Assembly: GCA_037074615.1 (NCBI GenBank)
Contig: CM073562.1
Coordinates: 18,114,922 to 18,178,921, forward strand
Direction of reading: 5' to 3'
Source: Leucaena leucocephala
Lineage: Eukaryota > Streptophyta > Magnoliopsida > Fabales > Fabaceae
Length of the DNA: 64,000 nt
Part shown: positions 12,042 to 25,361 of the stretch, one piece after another
Numbering within the stretch: position 1 is the first letter of the stretch
Layout of the letters: each line of letters starts with the position of its first letter
Notes under the pieces: model-generated
The model's database searches: none
The model's input: the letters and a program-made list of their open reading frames with translations, nothing else
What the model was told of the DNA's origin: nothing
Position numbers and translations under genes: made by a program

Positions 12042-13387
12042 AGCGAACAAAGTGCACCCACTACTGATTCATCAGCTCAGTTCCTCTCTCTATCTCTCAA
12101 ATCGAAGGAGGGAAACTGAGGCGAGGGAATGGGAATCTTATAATTGATTGCACAGATGAAGCAACGTCTTTCCGAAGCAAAATACGAACCTCTTTTAAAG
12201 CCGTACCTCTTTTAAAAAAAATTAATTATTTAAATAGTTAATATAAAATTTAATTAATTAATTTAAATATATTACTAAAACTAAATAAATTATTTAATTA
12301 TAACAAACGATATAATATCATTAAAATATTTATATATAATATTAAATTATTATATTTAAAAAATTTAACGGTCTTATAAAATAACTAAGAAATTAAATAA
12401 TTGAAATGTGAGAGAAAGAGTTACTTTTTTAAAGGGTTGGATTCAACATATTAAATGACTGAAATTTGAGGGTGGGGATTGAGCAAGTTATTGAGTGGCA
12501 GCCAAATCGAGATTATAGAAATTAAACCTTACATTTTTCTTTTCATTTTTAGTATTTTGAGACATAAAATCATGCTTTTTAATTTAATTAAGTTAGTATA
12601 TTATCATATTTTCCAGCAATTAAGTTATATTAATAATGGAACTAATATGTGAATTTAGAGAGAAAAACTATCTAAATTTATTATCATTGTTTTATGAATG
12701 TTGGAAATTCATTTATTAACCATATATAATTGAGTAGAGCAATTCATTCTTGATGATTTGAATCTTATAAATAACTAAAAAAGTATATTAAAAGAGTATG
12801 CAATGAGATCCAAATTTGTCTCTTAATTTCATCAATCACGGCCGTCGTGGTGTATTTTGCCGTTGCTTCTAAATTAACCGAATCAGTTTTAAAATGATTG
12901 TGAGGAGGCTTCTTTAGTTGAGGACTACAGAAGAAGAAAGCTTCCCAGGAAGGGCGCCCCCATTATTTCACTCCTGCTACAAGAAATATATCAACTCAAA
13001 AAGCCACAATCTTCGTTATTAATCAGTATCTTATTCTCATTCTTTTTCTTTCCCCTCCCAAAAGATGATTTCCCACAAAAAGGCTTTTCCACTCGAACAA
13101 CTAGGAAACTTCCCACAATTAAAGAATCTCCATCTGCTTAACCATAAAACTAGAGATGACCCCAAAAGTTAATTTTTCATGCGTTCTCACAATTGCTTCT
13201 GATCTCTCTCACTATTTATCCGCAAAGGAGACGTATGTATATTGAATATATATAACTGCATGTTAGCTCGCTCAAGGCTAAATGGCAAGTACGGTCTGCA
13301 AGCAAGGTATGGAATGCGTCTCCAATACTAATATGTTGCTTCTTCAAATAAACAAAACCCCACCTCCCTCAATCATTAAAACCTTGG
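12042..13387. other. Spacer between shugoshin and pectate lyase
   Basis: The left part carries the divergent promoter of shugoshin. The right part, about 13.0-13.4 kb, is the upstream region of the pectate lyase. No other gene is supported; the open frame at 13282-13464 overlaps the expected 5' leader and lacks family motifs. Confidence 0.5.
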
Positions 13388-13388
13388 T

Positions 13389-13396
13389 TTATATAA
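13389..13396 (+). promoter_or_regulatory. Likely TATA box of the pectate lyase gene
   Basis: TTATATAA lies about 55 bp before the start codon at 13451, which leaves room for a short 5' leader of roughly 25-30 nt. It is the only canonical TATA motif immediately upstream of the gene. Confidence 0.6.
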
Positions 13397-13450
13397 ACCC
13401 CAACACAGTTTCCCAGAATTCTTCTAGAGAAAATACAGACCTTGAAGACG

Positions 13451-15608
13451 ATGATTCCCATTAGCTGCTGCGTCATTCTCTCACTATGGCTCCTCTGCTT
13501 CCCTTTCTCTCCGCCTATCATCAAAGCTGCCTTCAACCCTCAACATGTGGCTATGGATGTTCATAGGTGAATGCTTTCTTCTGCTCCTGATTTTGCCTCT
13601 TTGCATGAAAACGACATTACCCAGTGTATGCGTTATTTAAACGCTTCAATGCCTTTCACTTTCCTACACCGCAACTTGTTTTGCTCTTCCACAGACAATA
13701 CTTTCTTCAGGCACTTCATATCATAATAATGTTTCCATTTAATATTTGTATTCTTTCATGTTTTCTCATTTGCATACTGCTTCCTGGATTTAAAAGCTCC
13801 ATATCATGAAATACATGCTTCCAGATTCTCCCACCCAATCAGTTTTCTTTCTTCACACGATTCTTCCTGTTGTTACATCAGTCTTTATTTTTCTTGACAT
13901 TGTATGTGTCCATTAGGTTTCTGTTAGATTGGAAAAACTCTGGGTAAAGAACAAGACAAAGAAAACTCAAAATATTGATCACTGTCAAAAATAGAATAGC
14001 AGAACCGAAAAATCGATTGACGAATCTCTCGCTTATTACTTTGGTACTGTGTATCTTATGCACCAGGCACAATCAAAAGCATATATTTATGGCTTTTTTT
14101 TTTCATATAAAAATCTGACTCTGAAACCTTTTATGTTACAATGACATATTTCAAAACTTTACCTTCAAGCACACACTTAAATCCATGCATTAACTTCCCG
14201 GTTTTTTAATCTGGGACTTTTTTGCTTGAAAACAACATAACCCAAACAGAATTACCTTCTCTGCCTCCACATTGATTTTCCCGACATCCAAGCAAAAGCA
14301 GAGCATCTATGTTTTCTCGCCATCTGAGCCTTCCTTTCTTGTTTCCCTCATCGCAGGAGAATCAACGCGTCTCTCTCCCGAAGACAACTCCTCTCCGTTG
14401 ACAAATCCGACCGAGCTCCAGGCTGCCTCACCGGCAACCCCATCGACGACTGCTGGCGGTGCGATCCCAACTGGGCCACCGACCGCCAGAAACTAGCCGA
14501 CTGCGGTATGGGGTTCGGCACCGACGCTGCAGGCGGCAAGGGTGGCCAGTTCTACATCGTCACCGACCCTTCCGATAACGATCCGGTGAACCCAGCACCG
14601 GGAACTCTTCGGCACGCCGTAATCCAAGACGTACCCCTCTGGATCGTCTTCTCCGGCAACATGATGATCAACCTGAAGCACGAGCTCATGTTCAACAGCT
14701 TCAAGACCATAGACGGACGGGGCGCCAGCGTCCACATCACCGGCAACGGCTGCATCACCCTGCAGTACGTCTCCAACGTCATCATCCACAACGTGCACAT
14801 CCACCACTGCAGGCCATCGAGCAAAACAATGATACGGGCGAGTCCAACAAAGGTAGGACTGAGAGGGGGATCGGACGGCGACGGGGTGTCCATCTATGGG
14901 TCAGAGAAGATCTGGATAGACCATTGCACGCTGGCGTATTGCACGGACGGCCTTATAGACGCGATAATGGGGTCGACGGGGATAACGATATCGAACAACC
15001 ATTTCTCTCATCACGACAAGGTGATGCTGCTGGGGCACGACGATAGGTATGTAGCGGATAGGAGGATGCAGGTGACAGTAGCATTCAATCACTTCGGGGA
15101 GAAGCTGGTGCAGCGGATGCCACGGTGCAGACACGGGTACGTGCACGTGGTGAACAACGATTACACGCAGTGGGAGATGTACGCCATCGGCGGCAGTGCG
15201 GCGCCCACCATAAACAGCCAGGGTAACCGTTACACTGCTCCGGCCAATGCTAATGCTAAAGAGGTGACGAAGCGGGTGGAGACGGATGAGAGAGAGTGGG
15301 CGAGTTGGAATTGGAAGACGGAGGGGGACTTATTGGTGAACGGAGCATACTTCGTGGCATCGGGCGATTGGGTGAGCACCCAATACGAGCAGGACTCGTC
15401 TCTGCCGCCCCAATCCGCCCTTCACATCGACCTCCTCACCGTCAACGCCGGCGTCTTCAACGATCCCAGGGAAAGTGGGTATATATATCCGGCGTTCCTG
15501 GAGAGCATGCCCAGGCATGGCAGCACCCATAATGCTTCACCGCCCTCCTCCCCCTTTTTGTCTGTTGTCTTCATTCTCTTCACCTCTACTTTTCTACACT
15601 ATTGTTAG
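13451..15608 (+). CDS. Pectate lyase-like protein (PL1), probably GPI-anchored
   Basis: Cleaves de-esterified pectin in the cell wall by beta-elimination. Exon 1 (13451-13566) encodes a signal peptide (MIPISCCVILSLWLLC). A 790-bp intron follows, then one long exon (14357-15608), giving 455 residues. The mature part starts with the plant PL hallmark GCLTGNPIDDCWRCDPNW. The parallel beta-helix then carries DGDGVSIYGS, WIDHC, the DGLIDAI.GST block, SHHDKVMLLGH (Ca2+ region) and the catalytic-site block QRMPRCRHGY with its conserved arginines. The C terminus ends in a hydrophobic stretch (SVVFILFTSTFLHYC) after a small-residue region, typical of a GPI signal. Codon usage is strikingly G+C rich compared with neighbouring genes. 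All conserved residues look intact, so it is likely functional. Confidence 0.92.
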
Positions 15609-16034
15609 TTTAGGCAAATAATGTTCCGTTTGAGATAAAAAACATGGAATGCCGAAATACAAAGAACTAGCTAGCACTACCTGTTGGATTTAGAAAGCAA
15701 TGATAAAGAAGCCTAAGAAGAGAGATCGATGTTACCCAGTTATTGAAGTTGCAACTAATGCTGTGTTGGACGCACTAATAGAACTATTTAATTATGAATC
15801 TAAACTATGTAAAACTTGGCTTGGGTGTTGTGAAGCAAATAAGGAAGTCAAATAATGTCAAGTTTTATTATATGTTTTTTTTTTTTGAAAAGAAAAGGCC
15901 CTGATTTAGGTGAAGCAATAATGAAAGGAGGGGGCATTTGTTGGCGCCTAAGAAATCAGTGGTTACAAACAAGCATGGATACCCCAATTTAAAGGGCAAC
16001 ATACCATATACATCCAATCGTTAATGGTAGGAGT

Positions 16035-16070
<36 letters not shown>

Positions 16071-16840
16071 CACGTCTATCACTATCCACTTTGAGCACAT
16101 CATAAGTGTATAAATAAAATATATGGGACTGCTCCACCATTGTAAGAAAATCCCAGAATCCATTGATGTAATGAAAATAATGTGGTGGCAGAGAGGATTT
16201 TAGAGATACGCAGAATTTGGGGACAGAGTGAAGCAGTGGAAATGCAAGTTGATGGAGCTAGTTTCATAAAGGTGTTGTTGATTCAACCCTCTTGCAGGCA
16301 TCTCAAAAGATACCCCATTTCTGTACACCATGTTCCAATAGAAAAAGCTACCCAACGAGCATTTGCTCCCATTTCCAACGTAACGTTGATTGCAGGTTTA
16401 GAGAACCTTTGACTAAAGGAGAACTAGAGAGATCTGCTCTACACCAAGACCGAGTACAAGGATCGTGATTAGATTTATGGATGAGGAAAATGATGCTACA
16501 CTCACACTTGAAGAAGCCCCTGTTGAAGTGTTGTGAAATTAAAGGGTAATAATAGTACTTTGCTATTTGGAATGGTGGAACAGTGGTCACACCAAAGCGT
16601 TCCCGTTTCGGCCTCAACTATATATATGTGGATTAGTACAACCATGGCTTAAAAAGACATCCAAAACTCAACAAAAATTAACTCTCATGTTATCAGACTT
16701 TACTATTGTATGTTTTTATAAAATAAGGGTGCTGCATATATGATGCCTGCACAAGGTTCATGATAAGCTACGGGCACAAGCATGAGTTTCATTTCTATAC
16801 CTTATTACTAGAGTATAAGCTTGCACGTACTCCTCACACG

Positions 16841-16883
<43 letters not shown>

Positions 16884-17681
16884 TTGTTGCCCAACAAGTC
16901 CATGTAATTCTAAAGAAGAATTATATAATACTAAAAATTGTCGTACCATACTTTACTTTATTTCAGTCATTTTTACGAAATAATTAGATGAGCTTGATTT
17001 GAGGTCTTAGACGTAAACTCCTAAAATTTACTTACTTTTATTTGTCAACTTTTAGAAAATAACAAAAAAGAACTTAACTATTTCCCAAAAGAATGTGATT
17101 GATGCATACTTTAACTTTCTTAAATAAACCTCCGCATGAGTGTCCTCTAGGTGAGAAATATCCTCAGGGAGCTTTTGGTTCAATGTAAGGGGGGAAACTA
17201 ACATACGTGATAATACACGTTTTATATAATTTTTGAAAATATGTTTTTCTTAGGTACAAAATCAGGATGATTTCATGATCATTGATTCAAACCTTACTTG
17301 AACAATTCTGACATTGCCTTTGTGATTTTTGTTATATAATAATTTGTCTATTTTATGACAAATAAAAAACACGAACTTGTGTTATAAATATCTTTTATAC
17401 TATTCTGGAAAAAAAAAACGTCCGCGAGGTCCAAAGAATTCAAAGGGCTCTAGAGAGCGGAAGTCGTGAACGCAAACACTCTCTCTGCGCTTACTCCAAC
17501 AAAAGTGGGGTTGATTCTCACCGATGCTTTTACCTCCTCCTTCCTTCCCAGTCCAGTCCCGCGGCAGATTCCTTCGAATCTTCTCTCTCGAATCTCCATT
17601 AATCTTCTCCTTCTTCCTTACATCTCCTCTTCACATCCATAACACCCGCACGGCCCGGACCTTTGAGCCTACCTTACCAGA
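15609..17681. other. Spacer with microsatellites and the SPD1 pseudogene promoter remnant
   Basis: This contains a (TA)n tract (16040-16067) and a (CA)n tract (16849-16882). Short open frames near 16.18-16.61 kb match nothing recognised. The region 17.45-17.68 kb is pyrimidine-rich (CTTCC/TCTC blocks) and resembles a 5' leader of the following SPD1-derived gene. Confidence 0.5.
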
Positions 17682-18842
17682 ATGAGAACTTTGAATTCGC
17701 ATTTCGTCATCATCGATCTTCACTCTTCGTGGCGCTCCGCCAACCATATTCCCACCTCGACTCTCGCTTACCTCAAATCCTCCACCTTCATTTCCTCCCT
17801 CTCCTCATCATTTCGTCGAACTCGTCGTTCCCCCAGAGCGATCCGCTCCTCCAATTCATCTTCTGCCTCGATTTCGTCACCGGAGATTCGAAGACCTTCT
17901 GAACGATTCTCTTCGGTATACGGCTCCTCCTTCTCCTCCTCCTCAAGTTCTCAGAACCTGCCTTCCTCTTCGCGCGCCGAGGCTGCTTCCGAATTAGAGC
18001 TGTTTCTCGGTTTATTGCCTTTGAAAATGCGAAGGGAATTGTATCGCCACGAGGATCTCGGAGGGCTCATCGAAGTTGTGATGGATTTGGGTAGGAAGCC
18101 TATTGCTCGGTTCCCATCTGGTGATTGGGAAATCTCGCAACATCTCTTAAGGCACGACGACTTACCGGCATGCGATTTCCAAGGTATGTTAACGTATCTG
18201 GCTTCTATGATTTGCCATCTTCTTAGAAATTGCTAGTCTAATACCCAAAGCGATTTGCTCATTAACACGATGGGAGTTGGTTCCTCTGGGGAGTGTCCAT
18301 GTGGGGTTAGTGCAACCTTCAGATATATAAGGAGGGGATTTAGTGCGGACGGAGTCCAAGGCTACCGTTTGATGGAGCCTTTTTGAATTTTTGTTGTTGT
18401 TTCAACTTAAAATTATAGTTCAATTGTTTGACTTGACATAACTTTTGTTATATTAGACAGACTTTAGTCGTCAAACTTCACCCATTGTCTCGTTATTTGG
18501 GCTACTGATTGATTACTACTCCAGCTGGAGACCCTTTGTGTAATTGCATCAATCTTTATGGAGTTGAACTGTGTCTGGAAGCTGAGATTTTCTGCTTCTT
18601 CAGAGAATTTTTTCTATCATGTTAGGTTGTTGAGTTTTCTGATGACAACAGATCGGGTATTGATAGCTCTTTACATCGTATAAGTGCAATTCGCAATCGT
18701 AAAATGCAAATTATTGGCCTCACGTCCGGGTGGGTCGAGCAGTAACTGTTAGTGCAGAAATCATACGTGATTTAGTGGAGGATGGAGGCTCCATCTTGGT
18801 AATAGGACCTCCTGGAGTGGGTAAAACAACCTTAATCAGGTA

Positions 18843-19116
18843 AAACCTGTCAATGAATAAATTTGTGCGGTTCCCCTTCGGCTTGTGCTATATACTATGT
18901 AGAGCTTACTCATTTTACAAAAGCCCATGACCCATTGGTTCAATACTTTAATGTAGTCTTGTGAATGCCAAAATATATTAAACCTGTCAATGAATACATT
19001 TGTGTGGTTCCCGTCAGCTTGTGCTATATACTATGTAGAGCTTACTCATTTTACAAAAGCCCATGACACATTGGTTCAATACTTCAATGTAGTCTTGTGA
19101 ATGTCAAAATATGTTA
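18843..19116. repeat. Tandem duplication, two 137-bp units
   Basis: Units 18843-18979 and 18980-19116 start with AAACCTGTCAATGAATA and differ at only about ten positions. The duplication lies inside the intron of the SPD1 pseudogene directly after the P-loop exon. Confidence 0.93.
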
Positions 19117-20555
19117 AAAGACTTTAGAAAGATTAATGAATTCAATTCTTTTTAGGCATCTTTGGTTATTAACTTATTAGTTGGGTTTTGATTGACGGTA
19201 TGTATGCCTAATGTGTCTTTGTTTGTTTAGAGCGATTGCTAGGATGCTGGCAGATGAGTTTATGAAGCGTGTTGTCATAGTTGATTCCTCCAATGAGATT
19301 GGAGGTGATGGTGATATCCCTCATGCAGGCATTGTTCATCAAGGAGAATGCAAGTTCCCAATGTAAATATGCAGCATAATGTTAGTACTCATCTCAATCT
19401 CTTGTATTCTGAGACTTCTGATATTTTTGTCTTTTGCAGTGTTACTTATGTTGTTCCTTTATGTAGATTATGATTGAAGCAGTAGAAAACCACATGCTCG
19501 AAACCATCATAATAGAGGAAATTGGGACCGAGCTTGAAGCATTAGCAGCCAGTACCATTGCTCAAAGAGGAGTTCAATTGGTTGGAACAGCACATGGTAT
19601 GATCATAGAAAACATAATAAAAAATCCTTCTCTACAGATTCTTGTTGGTGTCATAGAGGTCTAAAGCTGTTCTAGGATTTATCTCAGTTTCATTATTTAT
19701 ATTGGTTATTATATATTATTGATTTTCTTTTTCAGTTAACCCATTTTCAAAGAGAAAATCCATCTTGAATTTTGAAAGGATATTTTTAAGGGATATGTAA
19801 GCTTGTTACACTAGTAATATTTAATGGCCATTCTCTTCGATAGAGTGTAACCCTTGGGGATGAGGAAGCAAGGAAAAGAAAAGTACAGAAGACAATTTTT
19901 GAAAGGAAAGGACCTCCTACAGTTACTTGTGCTGTCGAGATGATATCAAAAATTGAATGTCATGTTCATCATAGATTAGATGCAACATTGGATGCTATTT
20001 TGGCAGGTACTCTCAGCTTCCTTAATGGAATATCAATTAAACTTAACTGATATTTTACTTTTGTATGTTTGTAAAATTGAAGTTTAAACAGAAAAATTAT
20101 GTGTTACAGGAAAATTCCATTGTATGAAGTTCGTCAATGGAATGACTTTGCCAATGATTCAGTGAAATATACTCCAGTGCTTGAAAAAGACAATGAAGAA
20201 AGACCTTATTCAACTGATGATAATAGCATGAATACTGATGTTGACTCCAGGGAGCAAGAGAAAGATCATCTTTCTACTTGGTCCAAGAAATGGAGCTCTA
20301 AAAGATCTGGGATCAAGAGGAGTGCTCCTCTGCAAGTGTATACATACAAATTAAATTGTTTTAAAGTTTGTACATGCTTGATAAAGGAATATGGAATCGG
20401 ACATTTTATCAAGGACTTTAATACTTGGCTTAATTGACAAGTGACGTGATTATAAAACTTGTAATAATTATATGGCCTGAGACATGTCTTAATATGTCTT
20501 TTTTGGACAATGCTTATTCTTTTGATGAGATTAGATCCTTGAAGCTGATCAACTT

Positions 20556-20747
20556 TGTTATTTCAAATGAATAATATTTGTTCTTTATTGATAGTCAGAA
20601 GGGATATTTATATATACGATAGAGAATTCTAAATAAATCTAGATAAAATAGAAAATCCTAGATACTAATAAAATAATATTATATCTTATCCTATATATTA
20701 ATTATAGGATATTTATATATCTCTTAATATCTCTAATATCTTTATAT
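20556..20747 (-). repeat. 3' LTR of the Copia element
   Basis: In plus-strand view it begins TGTTATTTCAAATGAATAA and aligns base by base with the copy at 25180-25361, with scattered substitutions. The inner edge carries about ten additional bases (ATATCTTTATA) absent from the other LTR, so the exact inner boundary is uncertain by several bases. Confidence 0.85.
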
Positions 20748-20753
20748 TCCCTC

Positions 20754-23700
20754 TCAAGTTGGAGTATAGATGTTAATCATGTCCAACTTGTTATAAAGAT
20801 ATTTAACTTGAATCCTATTAAGAGTTTTGGTGAGGAGATCACCCAGTTGATCACTAGATTTGACATATGCTGTAGAGATGAAGTTTTTTTTAAGCTTGTC
20901 ACGAATAAAATAACAATCAATTTCAACATATTTCGTGCGTTTATGAAATACTGAATTATAAGCTATATATAGGGCTGTTCTATTATCATACCATAGCTTC
21001 GTTGGTAACAAGATTTTAAGGCTAGCTTTCTTTAGTAACTGATATATCTAAACTATCTCATGTACTGATTGTGCCATGGCTCTATATTCTGCTTCTGTAC
21101 TCGATCTTGACATTATATTTTGTTTCTTGCTTCTCCAAGATACTAAATTTCCTCCTATAAAAACTCAATATCCTGTAGTCAATCGTCTTGTGGCTTTTAA
21201 TCTACCATGATCAGCATCACAAAAACACTCAATATCTGTATGACCATGATTTTTATATAATATTCCACGACCTGGAGATCCCTTCAAATAATGTAATACA
21301 TGTTCTAAGGCTTCCCATTGTCTGACAGTTGGCGAGACCATAAACTGGCTAAGGACTCTCATTAGGTAAGTGATATCAGGACGTGTTACCGTAAGATAAT
21401 TTAATTTGCTAATCAATCTTCTGTACCTCTCTAAATTCTCAAATGGCTTGCTTTTGGCGGCTTCAACAGAATTTTCAGATGGTATACTACCATCAGTATC
21501 AAGTAGTAGATTGTAAATCATAGGAAAGCTAGTTAGGGTAGCTCTTAGTTTTTCAGTTTCTTTTAGCAAATCAATGACATATTTTCTCTGAGTCAATAGG
21601 ATGCTTTTCTTACTTCTCATGACTTTAATCCCTAAGAAATACTTTAATGAACTCAGATTCTTCGTTTGAAAATGAGAGTTAAGGAATGACTTGAGTGATG
21701 AGATCCCCAAGGCATTACTCTCCATAATCACAATATCATCAACATACACAACTAGTAGAATCAGGCCTTACTCTGGCATAAGCCAAAATCCTTTACAACA
21801 GTACTGAATCTGTCAAACCATACATGAGGACTTTGCTTCAAGCTATATAAATATCTCTTAAGATGACACACTTTACTACGCTCCCCCTGAGCAACAAAAA
21901 TGGTGGTTGCTCATGTACACTTCTTCAAGAAGATCATCATGTAAGAAGGTATTTTTGATATCTAGTTGAAAGAGGTCCCAACCATAAGTAGAAGCTAAAT
22001 AGATAAAGAGACAAACATATGAGAGTTTAGCTACAGGGGAAAGGTCTCAGAGTAGTCAACACCATACTTCTGAGCATAGCCTTTAGCAACAAGGCGAGGT
22101 TTAAGACGTTCAAGAGTGCCATCAACTTTTGTTTTATGAGTCAAGACCCATCTACATCTAATAGCTTTATTTCCTGCTAGTAAATCCACTAAGGTCCACG
22201 TACCAGCATAATTAAGGCCCGCCATCTCCCCTTTTATAGCAGTACGCCAACCCAGGTAGGACAAGGTTTTAGGAATGGATTGAGGTACTGAGATAGTGTC
22301 TAAAGAGGTAATGAAGGCACGAAAAGCAAAGGAGAGGCGGTTATATGAAACAAAAGAAGAAATATAATAGGTATAAGTATGTTTACCTTTACAGAGGGCA
22401 ATTGACAAATCAAGGGAGGGATTTGGATCCGGAATAGGAGGTATCTCAGATTCAAGGACCGGGTCAGGCTCAGGGTGAGTAATACTTTCTGCAAGATCTG
22501 CTGATAAAGTAGATAATGGCTTGGTTGAATCTGGAAAAAGAGTAGTAATATTTTCCTTCAAATGTCTGGTATAAACCCGAGATAAAGGTGGTTGACCAAG
22601 TGCATGTACGTGAGCTGGGGCCGGTGATGGTGAGTGAGTAACATAATATATTAGCAGAGTATCCTGCTTCGCAGGTGGAGAAGGAGGAGCTGAAATGTTA
22701 GAAGCAAAATAGGCAACAGATTCCTAAAATGTGACATTCGTAGAAACTAGATAACGATTAAGAGTATGAGAGAAACATCGATAACCCTTCTGAACATGAG
22801 AGTAGCCAACGAAAACACACTTGAGAGATTTAGGGTCTAATTTAGAGACAATCAGGAGTACATCTCGAACAAAGCACACACATCCAAAAATCTTAGGATT
22901 AATGGGAAATAAAGGTTTGGAGGGAAAGAGAGTGGTGTATGAAATGTGATCATCAAGAATAGAGGAAGGTATGCGATTAATGAGAAAGCAAGCAGTAGAT
23001 ACTGCATCTGCCGAAAAAGGTTTTGGAACGTGCATTTGAAATAAAAGGGCACGAGCTACTTCTAATAAGTGACGATTTTTTCTTTCGGCAACACCATTCT
23101 GAGCTGGTGTATCTACACAATAAGATTGATGTAGAATTCTATTTTGAAGTATAAATGAGTGAAATGATTTTCAGAAAAATATTCTTTAGCATTATCACTA
23201 CGCAAAGTATGGATAGACGAATTGAATTGATTTTTAATTTCGGTAGTAAAAGCACAAAAATGAGAGAATAACTCAGAACAGTTTTTTATCAAATATAACC
23301 AAGTAGTATGGGAATAATCATCAACAAATGTAACAAAGTATTTAAAACTAGCTTTAGACTTAACTGGACACGGTTCCCAAACATCAGAGTGCCCCAACTT
23401 AAAAGGAGACGAAGCCCGTTTATTGACTCGAGATACTAAAGGAAGACGATGATATTTAGCAAACTGACATGATTCACAATATAAGACGACAAATACTGAA
23501 ACTGAGGATAAACTTTTTTCAGAGATGATAAAGATAAATGACCCAAATGACAATGTACTTTAAAAGGAGTGACATCACCGGTATAAGTCACCGTACGAGA
23601 CCCCTGATCATCAAGGAAGTAATGACCGTTAGATTTGTAACCCCTACCAATAATCTTCTTCATCAAAAGATCCTATATCAAGTATTGGTCAGAAAAAAGT

Positions 23701-24655
23701 GAAATCGAACAGTTTAATTGACGAGTAAGTTTACTAAGGGACAACATGTTAAATGCAAGGTTAGGGACATTGAGCAAAGATTCTAAAGGAATAGAAGAGG
23801 TAGGGTCAATAGTGCTAGAACTAAGAACACGGGATTGAGAACCATATGCAATGGTGATATCTGAAGGGTTGGCAAAATAATTATAAGTAGAGAAGCGGTT
23901 ACCTGTTATGTGATCAGTAACACCAGAGTCTACGATCCATTTGGAGGAAGAAGAGACAAGAGTAGTAGCCTCATTACCTATTGCAATACCAGCACTCATA
24001 GGGGGATTGACATAATTTAATTGAGCATATTCGGCAGCAGAAATAGTAATCATGCCATTGGACATGGTGACTACATGTGCAGAGTTTTGTCAATTTTGTT
24101 TGTTTTGAAGTTTATGGCACATACGTTTTGTATGACCCGGTTCTTTATAGTAGTAACAGATCATGTCCTTTGACCCCTGGTTAGGGCCCCCAGTGTAGAA
24201 CTACGACGATAAGGTAGCCTACGATTATCTGTCTGACTGCGATTGAGCAACGCACTAGTAGACTCAGTAAGGGCCTGTAAAAAGGTTTGTTCTGTTCTTA
24301 GTACACGAGAAAAATCTTCTTCAAGAGAAGAGAGCTGAGCTCCATATAAAATTTGAGAACGAGCAACTGCAAATCGATGTGGAAGTGCAGTAAGAAAACT
24401 CATGGTAGCCATCTGCTCTTGATGGGACACATTAACCTTCTTCTTATAAAAAATATGCATGAGAGAATTTAGTTCTTTATACATTCCTTTAAAGTCCATA
24501 AAGAAAGCTGTAAGGGGACAATCATCTGGCATTTTTATGCGATAGAAAGATCTACAAACCTCGTATATCTTAGAGATATTATTCTTGCCTGGGTATAAGA
24601 GTGCCAAGTAGTCCATTAGTTCTTTGACAAATTCACAATGAGTAATAGAAGGCAT
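20754..24655 (-). pseudogene. Copia gag-pol remnant with frame breaks
   Basis: Parts seen in order on the minus strand: gag (24655-24161); a zinc knuckle near 24165-24110 whose second cysteine is replaced by tyrosine (ICYYYKEPGHTKRMC); protease with DSGVTDH in place of the usual DSGATDH (24065-23673); integrase with an H-x3-H type motif, CESC and the FVDDYSHTTWLY block (23666-23113, continued to 22724); reverse transcriptase (22561-22031, then 21749-21165 with the YVDD active site in MYVDDIVI); and RNase H (near 21200 and 21011-20754). Stop codons and frame changes separate the pieces. The 5' part of the reverse transcriptase after FSETFPL appears damaged. No intact polyprotein can be made from this copy. 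Confidence 0.9.
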
Positions 24656-25165
24656 GATCTCACTGTTAATAGAGTTACAAATTTGTAAAAGGAGTTGTGC
24701 ATCATTCCTTAACTATAACTTGCAAGAGGTATCTTTCTCATCTGGGGGATCATCGGTCAAGTGATCTTCTTTATCAATACTTCAAAAATATATACAAATA
24801 GATTTACTCCAATCAAGATAATTTTTCTAAATTAATTTATATTCAGTAATCTTAGTGACTATTGAAATCATCTTAGAAATTACGGTAGTTTTGGGTGCAG
24901 CCATCAAAGATAAAATCAAAAGCAAACGATGTTGTAGGTACAACCAAATTGTCATACTAGAGACAAAGAACGCATAGCCTCCTGCACAAACTTATAAATA
25001 GAAGTAGAAACTAAAAGGCCCACGGCCAAACAAAAGGAATATGGCCCACAACCAAACAGAAACAAGGCCTCAAACACTGTGTATGACAACGAGTCTGGAT
25101 GACGATTTCAAATCGCAAAGCAGAGTGGCGGTAACGCCTATGCACTAAGGGACGAAAGGGGTAGA

Positions 25166-25179
25166 TGACTCTAATACCG
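25166..25179 (-). other. Primer binding site of the Copia element
   Basis: The minus strand reads CGGTATTAGAGTCA directly after the 5' LTR. The usual plant Copia site, complementary to initiator methionine tRNA, is TGGTATCAGAGC, so this is a recognisable but mutated site. Confidence 0.75.
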
Positions 25180-25361
25180 TGTTATTTTAAATGAATAATG
25201 CTTGTTCTTTATTGATAGTCAGAAGGGATATTTATACATATAATAGAGAATTCTAGATAAACCTAGATAAAATAGAAAATCCTAGATACTAATAAAATAA
25301 TATTATATCTTATCTTATATATTAATTATAGGATATTTACATATCTCATAATATCTCTACA
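25180..25361 (-). repeat. 5' LTR of the Copia element
   Basis: In element orientation it starts TGTAGAGATATTATGAG and ends next to the primer binding site. It is 182 bp. Comparison with the other LTR gives the outer ends TG...CA and the AACTT target duplication. Confidence 0.88.

Larger units (their letters stand above)
20556..25361 (-). mobile_element. Ty1/Copia LTR retrotransposon, 4.8 kb, decayed
   Basis: Bounded by two similar LTRs and flanked by the 5-bp target duplication AACTT (20551-20555 and 25362-25366), matching Copia integrase. Read on the minus strand, the order is 5' LTR, a primer binding site, gag, protease, integrase, reverse transcriptase, RNase H, a purine-rich tract (about 20750-20760) and the 3' LTR. 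This is the Copia order. It interrupts a coding exon of the SPD1 pseudogene exactly between the codons around DQL and QVS; removing the element and one duplication restores a continuous exon. The LTRs show visible differences, so the insertion is not recent. Confidence 0.95.

Noticed and set aside
14493..14893. Open frames antisense to the pectate lyase
   Set aside because: Shadow frames of a GC-rich coding exon; the plus strand carries all conserved lyase motifs.
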